From an uncultured bacterium (GTDB lineage: Bacteria; Cyanobacteriota; Vampirovibrionia; Gastranaerophilales; Gastranaerophilaceae): 42,398 bases of DNA. Below are positions 42,392 to 42,398 of this stretch, piece by piece. The stretch is from NCBI GenBank assembly GCA_902783785.1, contig CACZSH010000011.1:1-42398 (forward strand). Direction: 5' to 3'. Every line of letters starts with the position of its first letter. The stretch's first letter is position 1. A model generated the notes under the pieces. That model saw nothing but the letters and a program-made list of their open reading frames with translations, was not told the origin of the DNA and searched no databases. The translations under genes were made by a program, and so were the position numbers.

Positions 42392-42398
42392 TTAAAAA

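Overview
The window is 42.4 kb of AT-rich, densely coding bacterial DNA that reads like an ordinary chromosome with one small mobile locus. A Kdo-8-phosphate synthase points to a lipopolysaccharide-type envelope. HydE points to an anaerobic lifestyle with an [FeFe] hydrogenase. Group 3 and ECF sigma factors, a prepilin peptidase and the overall protein style fit a gut Candidatus Gastranaerophilales / Melainabacteria-like organism (non-photosynthetic sister lineage of Cyanobacteria). That placement is inference from gene content and style, not from a marker phylogeny.

Layout. 1-1340 (-): 5' part of a DHH-family phosphoesterase with a long N-terminal extension, cut by the window edge. 1576-3292 (+): sigma factor and prepilin peptidase. 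3284-4457 (-): ECF sigma factor and zinc-finger anti-sigma factor. 4607-8809: GDP-mannose synthesis enzyme ManC, a large membrane glycosyltransferase and a degenerate histidine phosphatase. 9024-9877 (+): ribosomal proteins S12 and S7, ended by a strong terminator. 9981-12790 (+): kdsA, a metallo-beta-lactamase-fold hydrolase, pheS and a small unknown gene. 12806-13688: a REP-associated tyrosine transposase (RAYT) surrounded by at least seven GTAG-headed palindromes, with an eighth inside its own coding sequence. 13704-15686 (-): uvrB. 15945-16133 (+): orphan ribbon-helix-helix regulator. 16240-17691 (-): second membrane glycosyltransferase. 17763-20987 (+): trkA, trkH, yjbQ. 20999-22393 (-): B12-binding radical SAM protein. 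22488-26141 (+): valS and hydE. 26304-27146 (+): CHAP-domain protein. 27254-29064: YcxB-like membrane protein, beta-carbonic anhydrase and a GT2 glycosyltransferase. 29135-36308 (+): a probable long operon with a GAF/HD-GYP protein, a TPR protein, two REC-LuxR response regulators, a pentapeptide-repeat protein, rsmE and a CCA-adding-type enzyme. 36292-42210 (-): SNF2 helicase, gpmI, mtaB. 42316-42391 (+): tRNA-Val(UAC).

How the genes fit together. Translation and RNA modification are well represented (rpsL, rpsG, pheS, valS, tRNA-Val, mtaB, rsmE, cca). ManC, the GT2 enzyme and two GT-C-like membrane proteins could form a polyprenyl-phosphate-mannose route to surface glycans, although they are not in one operon. 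Signalling is concentrated in the two sigma modules and the HD-GYP/response-regulator operon.

The points most worth a second look are the RAYT/REP locus, including a REP inside the transposase gene and a six-codon echo of the transposase start. Next is a recurring promoter layout in which the -10 box lies 6-9 nt before an ATG that lacks a Shine-Dalgarno sequence, suggesting widespread leaderless mRNAs. Three further proteins are unusual: a histidine phosphatase missing several catalytic residues, an anti-sigma factor with a second metal-less zinc-finger-like repeat, and a CHAP protein with an FG-rich low-complexity N-terminus. No CRISPR array, prophage or complete IS element other than the RAYT was seen, and no gene-free stretch exceeds about 260 bases.
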